Positions 17,827 to 27,385 of a stretch of 64,000 bases of DNA are shown here, in pieces; position 1 is the first letter of the stretch, and each line of letters begins with the position of its first letter. The stretch is taken from positions 186,001 through 250,000 of the forward strand of contig NZ_JAUFQO010000001.1 in assembly GCF_030409835.1 (NCBI RefSeq). The letters are read 5' to 3'. The notes below the pieces were generated by a model. The model had not been told where the DNA came from. It worked only from the letters and a program-made list of their open reading frames with translations, and ran no database searches. A program made the position numbers and the translations under genes. This stretch comes from Lutimonas halocynthiae (lineage in GTDB: Bacteria; Bacteroidota; Bacteroidia; Flavobacteriales; Flavobacteriaceae).

Positions 17827-19584
17827 ATGATTAAAAGATGGATCTTTCTGATCGTTCTAATCATCCTTGCTATCGTCTTATTCTTCAATCCTAATTTTAA
17901 GACAATAGCAGCCGGAGTGTCTATTCTATTGTTTGGAATGATCACTTTGGAAGAGGGTTTTAAAACATTTACAAAAGGACCACTCAAAGCAATCCTGCGA
18001 AAAGCAACTGATAAACTGTATAAAAGTATTTCATTAGGAGCCATCGTTACGGCCTTTATACAATCAAGCTCGCTTGTGTCAGTGATTACAATATCGTTCA
18101 TTAGCGCGGGCCTAATCACTTTAGCTGGCGGAATCGGTCTTATTTTTGGAGCCAACATCGGTACAACTGCAACCGCTTGGCTGGTAGCTGGCTTCGGATT
18201 AAAAGTTAAAATCTCAATTCTGGCGATGCCGATGCTCATATTTGGTATCATTTTCTCTTTCCAAAAAAGCGCAACATTCAAGGGTCTTGGCAATATACTA
18301 ACCGGACTAGGGTTCTTTTTTCTTGGAATCTTTTTTATGAAAGAAGGTTTTGATGTTTTCAGTCAAGATTTTGATCTTACCATTTATGCCGTGCCGGGAT
18401 TCTTAGGTATTATTATTTATACCGGAATTGGCATCTTTATAACAACAGTTCTCCAATCGAGTAGTGCTTCTTTAGCCCTAATTCTTACTGCATTATCAGC
18501 CGGTCAGATCGAATATGAAAATGCCTTAGCGCTGGCCATTGGAACGAACATCGGAACTACCATAACCGCACTGATCGGTTCTGTAGGATCTAATATTGCC
18601 GGAAGAAGATTAGCCTTAGCGCACCTTATCTTTAATTTAGTTACCGGTTTAGTAGCACTGGCATTTATTAACCCCCTAAGGCGATTAGTTGATCAACTTT
18701 CAATCGGTTTTGGCATTGCTGCAGATGATTTCACGCTCAAATTAGCCCTATTTCATACCATATTTAATGTGTTGGGAGTATTAATTATGATTCCATTAAT
18801 TAAGAAACTGGAACGCTTCCTTCTCCGCTTTGTTAAAGACAATCGTGTGAAAGATATCGATGAACCCAAATTTCTTAACGAGTCTGGTCTGGAATTCCCT
18901 GGAACTGCCATTTCCTCTTTAGAAAATGAGACGAAATATCTATTTGAAAATGCTGTTTATGAAATTGTTACGCATGCCCTTAATATGCATCGCAGTGATA
19001 TTTCATCGGATCTCAAGCCCAAGGAACTCGTCAAAAAATCAACAAAAGAGATCGATATAGACGTAAGAGATTTATACGTACATAAAGTGAAAACTATTTA
19101 TGGTAAAATTCTTGAATTTGCTACAAGAACCCAAACTGAATTAGAACTTAACAAGGCTCAAAACAAGAGAATCTCAGAAATTAAAATTGCAAACCGAAAA
19201 ATGGTGGAAGTTATTAGGGATGTAAATGAATTGAGGCGTAATGTGAGCAAGTATACTCATTCTGACAATAAATATATTAAAAAAGAGTACAATGGATTCA
19301 GAAGACAAATAGTAAAAGTTTTTCGTGCTATATATACATTTAAAATAGATGAAAACAGAGAAACCAGCTATGCTGAACTCGTTGATATGAGAAAAAAGGC
19401 CAAAGAAAAATCAAAACGCGGCAGTAATCATATCAATAATCTTATTCGAAAAAATCTGATTTCTACTAATATGGCATCCTCAGTGGTGAATGATCACGAC
19501 AATGTAAATGATATAATAAAAAAACTGATTGAAGTAGGTCAATTACTGTATACAGAAAAAGATAGTATACTAGAAGTTAACTAG
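17827..19584 (+). CDS. Na+/phosphate cotransporter with PhoU-like C-terminal domain
   Basis: Start at ATG 17827 (MIKRWIFLIVLIILAIVLF); an earlier in-frame TTG at 17812 is unlikely. The 585-residue protein contains two inverted NaPi repeats, each with the family signature QSSS (QSSSLVSV near residue 78 and QSSSASLA near 217) and the phrase GANIGTTATAW / GTNIGTTITALIG. About 345 residues of membrane domain are followed by a helical PhoU-like domain (about 370-585) in the cytoplasm. It would import phosphate using the sodium gradient, which fits a marine organism. The next gene converges and encodes a second phosphate transporter, also with a PhoU-like tail. Confidence 0.9.
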   Translation: MIKRWIFLIVLIILAIVLFFNPNFKTIAAGVSILLFGMITLEEGFKTFTKGPLKAILRKATDKLYKSISLGAIVTAFIQSSSLVSVITISFISAGLITLAGGIGLIFGANIGTTATAWLVAGFGLKVKISILAMPMLIFGIIFSFQKSATFKGLGNILTGLGFFFLGIFFMKEGFDVFSQDFDLTIYAVPGFLGIIIYTGIGIFITTVLQSSSASLALILTALSAGQIEYENALALAIGTNIGTTITALIGSVGSNIAGRRLALAHLIFNLVTGLVALAFINPLRRLVDQLSIGFGIAADDFTLKLALFHTIFNVLGVLIMIPLIKKLERFLLRFVKDNRVKDIDEPKFLNESGLEFPGTAISSLENETKYLFENAVYEIVTHALNMHRSDISSDLKPKELVKKSTKEIDIDVRDLYVHKVKTIYGKILEFATRTQTELELNKAQNKRISEIKIANRKMVEVIRDVNELRRNVSKYTHSDNKYIKKEYNGFRRQIVKVFRAIYTFKIDENRETSYAELVDMRKKAKEKSKRGSNHINNLIRKNLISTNMASSVVNDHDNVNDIIKKLIEVGQLLYTEKDSILEVN

Positions 19585-19621
19585 TCCATTCGATTATTAA
19601 ATTAAAGCCTTTTATAAAGAG

Positions 19622-21880
19622 CTACTCGACATGATTTCTTCCATCATGCTCGTCATAATACAAGTTAAGAATATGCATACAAGCCTCAATTAAATCCTTG
19701 GTTTCTAACAATATGATGAAGTAAAGTGTCGTATTCTTTGGACTTGTAGAATCACTTTCTCTTGTTCGCTCTACCTGCTTCTGAATAGATTCCTTAACCT
19801 CTTCTAATAATGCTTTTTTTGAATCGATAATATCTGGTACAATCCTGTCAAAAGTTCTCGAATCAAACACCTCACTGATTCTAGCAAACAACGCGACTAA
19901 TTTTTCATTAATATCAAGGAGTTCTTCTGTTTGTTTTTTCTTTAATTTTTTATGATGATTGTTAACATGCTTATGACTTACTTTCGCAATAAGACTTGAT
20001 GATTGCGTCACATCCTGCAGGCTTCCAATTATATCAATATAAAACTTACTGGCTCCTAGATATGAATCATCGAGATCCTTAATAAAGTAAAAAATATTAT
20101 TCTGAAGGTCTTCTACTTCTGATTCAAGTTTCACAACAGAATCTTTGGCTTTTTTTAGTTTATCTACATCCTGATCGATCAAGGCTTTTATCGTTGTTGT
20201 GTTTATTTTTCCAACGCGTTTTAACGCTTTTGAAATATTATCAGCACTTTCTTCAATTACACCGTGTATTGAACCACTTTCAGCCTTGTTTAAAGTATCT
20301 TCTGTTCTTAACTCTCTTGATTTTCTAATATGCTTAATGTAATTTCTGGAAAGTAATAATACAGCCAATAAAAGCAAGACTGCAATCATTGTAGGTCCAC
20401 CCAAATGAATAAGGTAAGCTACAGTGCCTGCAGCTAAAAAGGCTACAATTGCAGTAAAAAACCAACCGCCAATTACATTGAGTACACCCGCCACTCTGTA
20501 TACTGCGCTTTCGCTTCCCCATGCCCTATCGGCCAAAGAAGTTCCCATGGCAACCATAAAGGTCACATAGGTCGTGGAAAGAGGCAATTTCATAGATGTG
20601 GCAATTGAAATCAATACACTGGCAACCATCAGGTTTACCGCAGCTCTAACCATATCAAAGGCAGGAAGTTCATGACTTTTATCCTTTGTAAGTTTAATAA
20701 CGGGTTTCGTAAATTGCTTGTCAATTTTGTTCAATATTGGTTTAGGTATTACCGTGCTCGAATATTGAGAAATCATCATGGTCAACTTCACTAAGTTTCT
20801 AGACAACCAATGCGGTTCAAATCGCTCTTTCGTATCTTCTTGACTAGAAAGATCAATTGATGTTTTAACTACATTTTTTGCCTTACTTGACAACCATAAA
20901 GTAAGGACCATAATCAGCCCTGCCGCTACAAGAAACAAGGTAGGTGTAGGCACCTTTTTACTGAGCACACCCATACTAAATTCAGTGGCCGGAATTCCTG
21001 AAGCACTCCAGGCCTCATAAGATTGCCATGCAGCAATAGGAACCCCAATAAAATTCACCAGATCATTACCAGCAAAGGCCAAAGCAAGTGCAAATGTACC
21101 GATGATAATAATTACCTTATAAATGTTTAACTTAAATACTACAACAGAAATATAGGAAAGTAGTGTCCAGATTATAAAACTTACGCTCACAATCATTAGG
21201 GTCTTCCCCTCTATCATTGGTTTGATATTTGCGTAATAATCTGTTCCTTTTAAACCTTTAATAAATATAAAATAGGTTATCGCCGCTAAGGCAAATCCAC
21301 CAAAAACTGCTCCTACCCATTTTGCCTTTTTCTCAAAATCAAATGAAAGTAAAACCCTTGAAATATACTGAACAATCGCACCTACCGAAAAAGCCACTAC
21401 CACAGAGAGTAATATTCCTAAAATGATCTCTGTTGCCTTTTCTGTGTTGATATAATTTATTACATCTCCAAAAGAGCCATTATCAGCCCCTATTTTGATC
21501 AAGGCCATGGCTACGGCTGCTCCTAACAGTTCAAAAACTATTGAAACTGTTGTTGATGTGGGCATCCCGAGGGTATTGAAAAAATCGAGTAATAGTATAT
21601 CGGTAATCATTACCGCCAGGAAAATGATCATTATTTCATTAAAATAAAACTCGCCAGGAACAAATATTCCCTTCCTTGCTACCTCCATCATTCCACTTGA
21701 AAAGATGGCTCCAAAAGCAATCCCAAGACTGGCAACAATCATAATAGTTCTAAAAGAAACCGCCTTAGAACCAAGAGCTGAATTCAAAAAATTAACGGCA
21801 TCATTACTGACACCTACCACTAAATCAGCCACGGCCAGAACGATTAAAGCCACGATCATTAAAAAGTAAATATTCTCCAT
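19622..21880 (-). CDS. PiT-type inorganic phosphate transporter with PhoU-like tail
   Basis: The 752-residue protein starts with MENIYFLMIVALIVLAVADL. It has the two PiT signatures in degenerate form (VGVSNDAVNFLNSALGSKAV near residue 24 and FAGNDLVNFIGVPIAA near 270), about twelve membrane helices, and a cytoplasmic helical PhoU-like domain (about 530-740). PiT proteins are low-affinity metal-phosphate symporters. The enlarged size compared with E. coli PitA (about 500 residues) comes from the C-terminal PhoU-like part and an insert between the two repeats. It converges on the Na+/Pi gene with a 37-bp gap. No PstSCAB system is present in the window. Confidence 0.88.
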   Translation of the reverse strand: MENIYFLMIVALIVLAVADLVVGVSNDAVNFLNSALGSKAVSFRTIMIVASLGIAFGAIFSSGMMEVARKGIFVPGEFYFNEIMIIFLAVMITDILLLDFFNTLGMPTSTTVSIVFELLGAAVAMALIKIGADNGSFGDVINYINTEKATEIILGILLSVVVAFSVGAIVQYISRVLLSFDFEKKAKWVGAVFGGFALAAITYFIFIKGLKGTDYYANIKPMIEGKTLMIVSVSFIIWTLLSYISVVVFKLNIYKVIIIIGTFALALAFAGNDLVNFIGVPIAAWQSYEAWSASGIPATEFSMGVLSKKVPTPTLFLVAAGLIMVLTLWLSSKAKNVVKTSIDLSSQEDTKERFEPHWLSRNLVKLTMMISQYSSTVIPKPILNKIDKQFTKPVIKLTKDKSHELPAFDMVRAAVNLMVASVLISIATSMKLPLSTTYVTFMVAMGTSLADRAWGSESAVYRVAGVLNVIGGWFFTAIVAFLAAGTVAYLIHLGGPTMIAVLLLLAVLLLSRNYIKHIRKSRELRTEDTLNKAESGSIHGVIEESADNISKALKRVGKINTTTIKALIDQDVDKLKKAKDSVVKLESEVEDLQNNIFYFIKDLDDSYLGASKFYIDIIGSLQDVTQSSSLIAKVSHKHVNNHHKKLKKKQTEELLDINEKLVALFARISEVFDSRTFDRIVPDIIDSKKALLEEVKESIQKQVERTRESDSTSPKNTTLYFIILLETKDLIEACMHILNLYYDEHDGRNHVE

Positions 21881-22068
21881 TATTTTTTAAGGTCTAATTA
21901 GACTTTAAATATAAAGCAGAATTCATTACAATTGTCAAATTTTTAAAATATTGTTCAAATCCTATATTATATGACGTTATAAGTCCTTTGAAAACTTATT
22001 ATTTTAGGCCTTATTCCATCCTTGAAATATTCAAAATAATGTATCTTTCACTCCTAAAAAATAAAAGC

Positions 22069-23412
22069 ATGAATTGGGAAAAGTTACTCTCTTTGAAAAG
22101 ATTTGGGGATCAATCTGACAGAAAAAGAATTGATCAAGATGAAGCCCGTTTAGGTTTTGAAGTAGATTTTGATCGAATTATTTTTTCTGATTCATTTAGA
22201 AGCTTGCAGGATAAAACCCAGGTTGTACCACTTTCAAAAACTGATTTTGTACATACAAGGCTAACACATAGTCTCGAAGTTTCAGTGGTGGCAAGATCTT
22301 TGGGTCGCACAATTGGTAAATATGTTCTTGATAAATACCCTGACTTAAAAGTAAAGGGATATCGTTCAAATGACTTTGGAGCCATTACCGCAGCAGCGGC
22401 TTTGTCTCATGATATTGGGAACCCCCCATTTGGCCACAGTGGAGAAAAATCGATTGGAGAGTACTTCGTTTCTGGCAAAGGCCAGCATTTTAAATCACAA
22501 TTAAGTGCTAAACAATGGCAAGACCTGATCGATTTTGAAGGCAATGCCAATGGATTTAAAATCTTATGTGAATCTGTTAATAATATAAAAGGAGGTCTTC
22601 GTCTGTCTTATGCCACTTTAGGAGCCTTTATAAAATACCCTAAGGAATCGCTTCCTAAAAAACCTACCAGGCATATTGCAGACAAAAAATATGGTGTCTT
22701 TCAATCTGAACTCGATTTCTTTAAAGAATTGGCCTTTGAGTTAGGATTAAAAAAAACAGGTAACGATAAAGATGTCTCCTTTAGCAGGCATCCATTGGCT
22801 TATATAGTTGAAGCAGCTGACGACATTTGCTATACCATCATTGACTTTGAAGACGGCATAAATCTAGGATTGATTTCTGAAGATTATGCATTAGAATACC
22901 TCATCAACCTGGTGCGAGACACGATTAATACCAAAAAATATAATTCTTTACAAAACACCCAAGATCGCATTAGTTATCTGAGGGCCCTGGCAATAGGGAA
23001 TTTAATTCAAGAGGCTGCCAGAATTTTTATTGCAAATGAAGAAGAAATTCTTGAAGGCAACTTTCATCATTCATTACTTGAAAAATGTAAGTATGAAGCT
23101 CAAGTAAATGATATTATTAAACTTAGCGTCGAAAAAATCTACCAGAGCAAAGAGGTCGTAGAAAAAGAAATAGCCGGTTATCAGGTTATTGCTGATTTAT
23201 TACAAGTGTTTCTTAAGGCTGTAAATAATAAGCATGAGGGTACGCAATCAAATTATGATAAATTGGTTTTAATGCTTTTACCCGATCGCTATAAACAAAC
23301 TTCTGATGATCTCTATAAAAGGATTTTAAGCATTTGTAATCTTATTGCTAATTTTTCGGATAGTTATGCTATTTTATTGCATAAAAAAATCAAAGGAATT
23401 GATTTGAATTAG
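22069..23412 (+). CDS. dgt: Deoxyguanosine triphosphate triphosphohydrolase
   Basis: Start chosen at ATG 22069 (MNWEKLLSLKRFGD), as family members begin this way; an upstream in-frame ATG at 21988 would add an unrelated 27 residues. The 447-residue HD-domain protein contains RLTHSLEVSVVARSLG and the HD motif SHDIGNPPFGHSGE, plus the downstream Asp in EAADDICYTIIDFEDG, which complete the metal site. It cleaves dGTP to deoxyguanosine and triphosphate, controlling dNTP pools; it complements ribonucleotide reductase 5 kb away. Its partner order dgt-DUF3078-dxs is a common flavobacterial arrangement. Its stop is 10 bp from the converging DUF3078 gene. Confidence 0.93.
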   Translation: MNWEKLLSLKRFGDQSDRKRIDQDEARLGFEVDFDRIIFSDSFRSLQDKTQVVPLSKTDFVHTRLTHSLEVSVVARSLGRTIGKYVLDKYPDLKVKGYRSNDFGAITAAAALSHDIGNPPFGHSGEKSIGEYFVSGKGQHFKSQLSAKQWQDLIDFEGNANGFKILCESVNNIKGGLRLSYATLGAFIKYPKESLPKKPTRHIADKKYGVFQSELDFFKELAFELGLKKTGNDKDVSFSRHPLAYIVEAADDICYTIIDFEDGINLGLISEDYALEYLINLVRDTINTKKYNSLQNTQDRISYLRALAIGNLIQEAARIFIANEEEILEGNFHHSLLEKCKYEAQVNDIIKLSVEKIYQSKEVVEKEIAGYQVIADLLQVFLKAVNNKHEGTQSNYDKLVLMLLPDRYKQTSDDLYKRILSICNLIANFSDSYAILLHKKIKGIDLN

Positions 23413-23422
23413 GGCTTATTGA

Positions 23423-24727
23423 TTAGAAATTATAAATTATTCCAATTCCTAATTGCTGTTTCAATTGGACACGAGCACCTGAAGTGATCACTTCTCCGTC
23501 TTCGTTAGTCTCCTTTATTTTAATGTCATCATCATATATCAAATGGCTTCGAAAGCTCGCCTGGAATAGTTTATTGATCTTAAACTGAAAACTCAAAATC
23601 CAATCAACATCAATATTTCCAAATTCATTGATATAATCTGAATACAAATCAAGATTGTTTACCATGGCTACGTTTTTAAAAATCTCCTTTTCCCATTTGG
23701 TCTGGATCAAAACTCCTAGTTCATGTCGAGAACGTTCTCCTGGTTTCACTCCAAATGCGCCCTCGTTTGACAGCTTCTCATCCAAGACATAGGTTGACTT
23801 CAAAGTAAGTGGCGACATATAAATTGAGAAGAGTTCTTCTCTTAAATTATAGCGACCTCCAACTCCTAAATGAAAATAGGCCGGAGCAAAAAACCTTGAA
23901 ATAGGATCTTCATCATCTGGTTCGTTATAACCATCAGTAAATTGGGTTCTAAAACTGACTTGTGCTGTATAATACCAATTTGAAACAGTATCCTTTCTAT
24001 AACCAAAAGATGATGCTATTCTAATTTCATCATCCGTTTTAATCAAACCCGTGTTCTGTTGATTATTCAGCCCATATCTTGCCGATACTTCGTTATTCCA
24101 AAGCGTATATAGTTTTTCGTACAATCTTGCGAATTCAACTTTAAATAATCCGGAAATTGAATTCACACCACCTGCATTCCAATTGACAAAAGCCACTTCA
24201 TTAAGATCAAATCCAATACTGTTTTTATGTTTCCACCATACAGGTACAACCACTTCTTTTGTTCTTTTGATGCTTACCAATTCTATGGCATTTGAAAAGC
24301 CTATCGTATCAATACCATAGGTTTTCATTTTGGAAAAATATTCGATCTTTTTAGGTATAGGAACATACATTGTATCGAGGGAGTACTCATCAATCACCAT
24401 CCTATATTTCGGAGTAATAATTATATCTCTGCCATAAGCATTCGTTTTACTTGAATCGATTTCAATATGATAATAAGGACGTAATAAAGAGTCTAATAAA
24501 GCCCTTTCAATGGATATCATTTTTGGTTTAGCTAAAGAATCTACTTGTATGCTATCCAATACCCCATCATTTCTGGGATAATCTTTAGTTGAAATAAATG
24601 AGCTGTCAAGACTTTGGACCAAAGCCATGGTATCAATTGCTACAGCGACCTTGACCGAATCTTTGACCTGCGCATTAACTGTTGAAACAACTAATAGAAA
24701 AAAACATATTTTGATTGTTCTAATCAT
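23423..24727 (-). CDS. DUF3078 family outer-membrane-associated protein
   Basis: The 434-residue protein has a signal peptide (FFLLVVSTVNAQ). A long Asp/Ser-rich linker (about 20-150) is followed by a C-terminal barrel-like domain (about 165-434). The segment WWKHKNSIGFDLNEVAFVNW is the hallmark opening of DUF3078, and the chain ends with a final aromatic Phe as in beta-barrel proteins. Function is unknown; the family is restricted largely to Bacteroidota and repeatedly found beside dxs and dgt. It lies 22 bp after dxs on the same strand and may be cotranscribed. Confidence 0.85.
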   Translation of the reverse strand: MIRTIKICFFLLVVSTVNAQVKDSVKVAVAIDTMALVQSLDSSFISTKDYPRNDGVLDSIQVDSLAKPKMISIERALLDSLLRPYYHIEIDSSKTNAYGRDIIITPKYRMVIDEYSLDTMYVPIPKKIEYFSKMKTYGIDTIGFSNAIELVSIKRTKEVVVPVWWKHKNSIGFDLNEVAFVNWNAGGVNSISGLFKVEFARLYEKLYTLWNNEVSARYGLNNQQNTGLIKTDDEIRIASSFGYRKDTVSNWYYTAQVSFRTQFTDGYNEPDDEDPISRFFAPAYFHLGVGGRYNLREELFSIYMSPLTLKSTYVLDEKLSNEGAFGVKPGERSRHELGVLIQTKWEKEIFKNVAMVNNLDLYSDYINEFGNIDVDWILSFQFKINKLFQASFRSHLIYDDDIKIKETNEDGEVITSGARVQLKQQLGIGIIYNF

Positions 24728-24749
24728 TCAGAAAAATAGAAAAGCGAAT

Positions 24750-26537
24750 TTAACAATTTTCGCCGTTTATTATATTGTCAATTTGGATTTCAATACTTTT
24801 TTCATCCAGACCTACTTTCCTGTTTAACTGATCTATATTACCATGTTCAACAAACAAATCTGGTATACCCATGTTTTGTATTTGAACATTTATTCCTGTT
24901 TTACCATTAGCATGTGCTAAAACAGCTTCGCCAAGCCCACCCCTGACTACTCCTTCTTCAATTGTAATTATATGACCATAGCCAGCATAAATCTGAGTTA
25001 ATAGGTCTTCGTCAAGTGGTTTGGAAAAACGCATATCATAATGACCCAAGTCTAAATATTTATCTTTTTTACATAATTTTCTGATCACTTCACCAATAGG
25101 GCCAAGTGTCAAAATAGCAATATTTTTTCCTTTTCTGATAGTTCTTCCCTTACCAATTTCTATCGTTTCAAACTTTTTTTTCCAGTCTGATTTACTACCT
25201 CTCCCTCTTGGATATCTTATAGCTATAGGTCCGTTTAAACCTGATTGAACACTAAATAAAATATTTCTTAATTCAATTTCATCCATAGGAGAAAAAACGC
25301 TCATATTTGGGATGCAACTTAAAAATGCTATGTCAAACACACCATGATGCGTAGGACCATCCTCACCTACTAATCCTGCTCTGTCAATACAAAAAACGAC
25401 TGGTAAATTCTGTAAGGCAACGTCATGAATAATTTGGTCATAGGCTCTTTGAAGAAAAGTTGAATAAATAGCACAGAAAGGCAGCATACCTTGGGTAGCC
25501 AATCCAGCAGCTAATGTAACAGCGTGCTGTTCTGCTATGCCAACGTCAAAAGCTCTTTCCGGAAATTTTTCTATCATATACTTCAAGGAGGAGCCCGTTG
25601 GCATGGCTGGTGTAATACCAACAATTCTTTTATTTTTTTCAGCCAACTCAACCAATGTTAAGCCAAAAACATCTTGAAACTTTAAGGGTAAATCCAGTTC
25701 ATCTTTACTGATCAGTTCGCCTGATACCTTATCAAATGGTCCTGGTGCATGGTAAGTGACTTGGTCATTTTCGGCATTTCGTAGCCCTTTGCCTTTTTTG
25801 GTAATAACATGAAGTAATTTAGGGCCAGCAACCGTTTTAAGTCTCTCTAGCTCTTCAACTAACAAATTTATATTATGTCCGTCAATCGGCCCTGAATAGG
25901 ATAAGTCAAGTGCCTCAAATAAATTCTTTTGATGGGTATCCACTCCTTGTTTTACCGAGGTGAGGTAATTCTTCAAGGCGCCTACATTCGGGTCTATACC
26001 CATCTCATTATCGTTTAAAATGATGAGTAAATTGGAATCGGCAACTCCAGCGTGATTCAATCCTTCAAATGCCATTCCGCTGGCAATACTGGCATCGCCA
26101 ATAACCGCAATATGCTGCTTATTTGTTTCGCCCTTTAGTTTTGAAGCAATAGACATGCCTAAGGCGGCAGAAATAGAGGTTGATGAATGTCCTGTACCAA
26201 ATGCATCATACTCATTCTCTCCTAACTTCGGAAAACCTGATATCCCTCCAAACTCTCTGTTTGTATGAAACAATTCTCTTCTTCCTGTCAAGATCTTATG
26301 CGGATATGCCTGATGACCAACATCCCAAACCAATAAATCATCAGGAGTATCAAATACATAGTGTAAGGCAATTGTCAACTCAACAACTCCTAAACTGGCC
26401 CCCAGATGTCCTTTTTTAACTGAAACAATATCAATAATAAAATCCCTAAGTTCCTTAGCTAAAGGACTGAGTTCACCAAGCGATAATTTCTTTAAATCAC
26501 CTGAATTGTTGATATTTTCTAAATGTTTTTTGGTCAC
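24750..26537 (-). CDS. dxs: 1-deoxy-D-xylulose-5-phosphate synthase
   Basis: I choose a GTG start at 26537 (then TKKHLENINNSGDLKKL), giving 595 residues and matching the usual N-terminus; the ATG at 26600 would place the promoter inside the gene. Thiamine diphosphate binding is seen in GDASIASGMAFEGLNHAG with ILNDN. The His in DVGHQAYPHKILTGRR and the central Glu motif VGIAEQHAVTLAAGLATQG are also present. The enzyme condenses pyruvate and glyceraldehyde-3-phosphate, the first step of the MEP isoprenoid pathway. A textbook Bacteroidota promoter ends 5 bp before the GTG, predicting a nearly leaderless mRNA. Confidence 0.95.
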   Translation of the reverse strand: MTKKHLENINNSGDLKKLSLGELSPLAKELRDFIIDIVSVKKGHLGASLGVVELTIALHYVFDTPDDLLVWDVGHQAYPHKILTGRRELFHTNREFGGISGFPKLGENEYDAFGTGHSSTSISAALGMSIASKLKGETNKQHIAVIGDASIASGMAFEGLNHAGVADSNLLIILNDNEMGIDPNVGALKNYLTSVKQGVDTHQKNLFEALDLSYSGPIDGHNINLLVEELERLKTVAGPKLLHVITKKGKGLRNAENDQVTYHAPGPFDKVSGELISKDELDLPLKFQDVFGLTLVELAEKNKRIVGITPAMPTGSSLKYMIEKFPERAFDVGIAEQHAVTLAAGLATQGMLPFCAIYSTFLQRAYDQIIHDVALQNLPVVFCIDRAGLVGEDGPTHHGVFDIAFLSCIPNMSVFSPMDEIELRNILFSVQSGLNGPIAIRYPRGRGSKSDWKKKFETIEIGKGRTIRKGKNIAILTLGPIGEVIRKLCKKDKYLDLGHYDMRFSKPLDEDLLTQIYAGYGHIITIEEGVVRGGLGEAVLAHANGKTGINVQIQNMGIPDLFVEHGNIDQLNRKVGLDEKSIEIQIDNIINGENC

Positions 26538-26542
26538 GAATA

Positions 26543-26573
26543 CAAAACTACAATTATCTTTGGTGGAGCCAAA
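26543..26573 (-). promoter_or_regulatory. Promoter of dxs, full consensus
   Basis: On the minus strand: TTTG (26573-26570), exactly 19 bp, then TAGTTTTG (26550-26543). This is a perfect TTTG-N19-TAnnTTTG promoter. It overlaps the divergent murI promoter. Confidence 0.75.
26555..26562 (+). promoter_or_regulatory. -7 element of the murI promoter
   Basis: TATCTTTG matches TAnnTTTG. A TTTG at 26529-26532 is upstream with a 22-bp spacer. Predicted start near 26567, giving a leader of about 28 nt. It lies inside the spacer of the dxs promoter on the other strand. Confidence 0.55.
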
Positions 26574-26594
26574 ACAATAAGTTTTATATATTTT

Positions 26595-27383
26595 ATGCAT
26601 AAGAGCCCAATCGGAATTTTTGACTCTGGAGTAGGAGGATTAACTATTTATGAAGAGATCCATAGACTGCTTCCTCATGAAAATATTATATATCTGGCTG
26701 ATAGTAAAAATGCGCCCTATGGTGAAAAATCCAAAGAAGAGATAATCGCTATTAGCGTTAAGAATACAGAATTTCTATTATCTCACGACTGCAAATTGAT
26801 TGTTGTTGCCTGTAACACCGCCTCGACTAACGCGGTCAAATTTTTGAGAGAAAATTACGATATACCTTTTATACGCGTTCAACCTGCCATCAAGCCTGCT
26901 GCATTAAAATCTAAAACTAAAGTTGTAGGAATTCTTGCTACAAAAAGCACCTTGAATAGTGAGTTGCTCTTTGAAACTTCCCAGCGTTTTGCGCAAGGTG
27001 TTGATGTAGTTGAAAAAGTGGGAGAAGGTCTTGTTAGCCTTATTGAATCTGGCGATATGCATTCTCCTGAAATGACGGATCTGTTGAATAAACATATCCA
27101 ACCTATGTTGGAAAAAAATATTGATCATCTCGTATTAGGCTGCACTCATTATCCATTTCTGACTGATCAAATTAAAGAAATCGTTGGTGATAAAGTTGGT
27201 ATAATCGATTCAGGCGAGGCAATTGCAAGACAAACAAAAGTTATTCTGCAGGGAGAGAATTTGATAAATCCGGAGTCAGGAGAGATCAACAGGGTATTTT
27301 ACACGAATAAAGATCCTCAGGTCATGCAAAAAATTCTGGATGAATTTGATGAAGGGTTTAAAGCCATTAAAACTGATTTTTAA
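26595..27383 (+). CDS. murI: Glutamate racemase
   Basis: Start at ATG 26595 (MHKSPIGIFDSGVGGLTIYE); an earlier in-frame ATG at 26523 would overlap dxs and its promoter. The 262-residue protein carries the two catalytic cysteines in VACNTAS and LGCTHYPFLT and the N-terminal motif FDSGVGGLT. It converts L-glutamate to D-glutamate for peptidoglycan. It is divergent from dxs and followed by tadA 2 bp after its stop, so murI-tadA is an operon. Confidence 0.95.
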   Translation: MHKSPIGIFDSGVGGLTIYEEIHRLLPHENIIYLADSKNAPYGEKSKEEIIAISVKNTEFLLSHDCKLIVVACNTASTNAVKFLRENYDIPFIRVQPAIKPAALKSKTKVVGILATKSTLNSELLFETSQRFAQGVDVVEKVGEGLVSLIESGDMHSPEMTDLLNKHIQPMLEKNIDHLVLGCTHYPFLTDQIKEIVGDKVGIIDSGEAIARQTKVILQGENLINPESGEINRVFYTNKDPQVMQKILDEFDEGFKAIKTDF

Positions 27384-27385
27384 TC

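Noticed and set aside
17781-18293. A 170-codon minus-strand frame opposite the Na+/phosphate gene
   Set aside because: It is a shadow of the conserved transporter on the plus strand and has no start context or family match.
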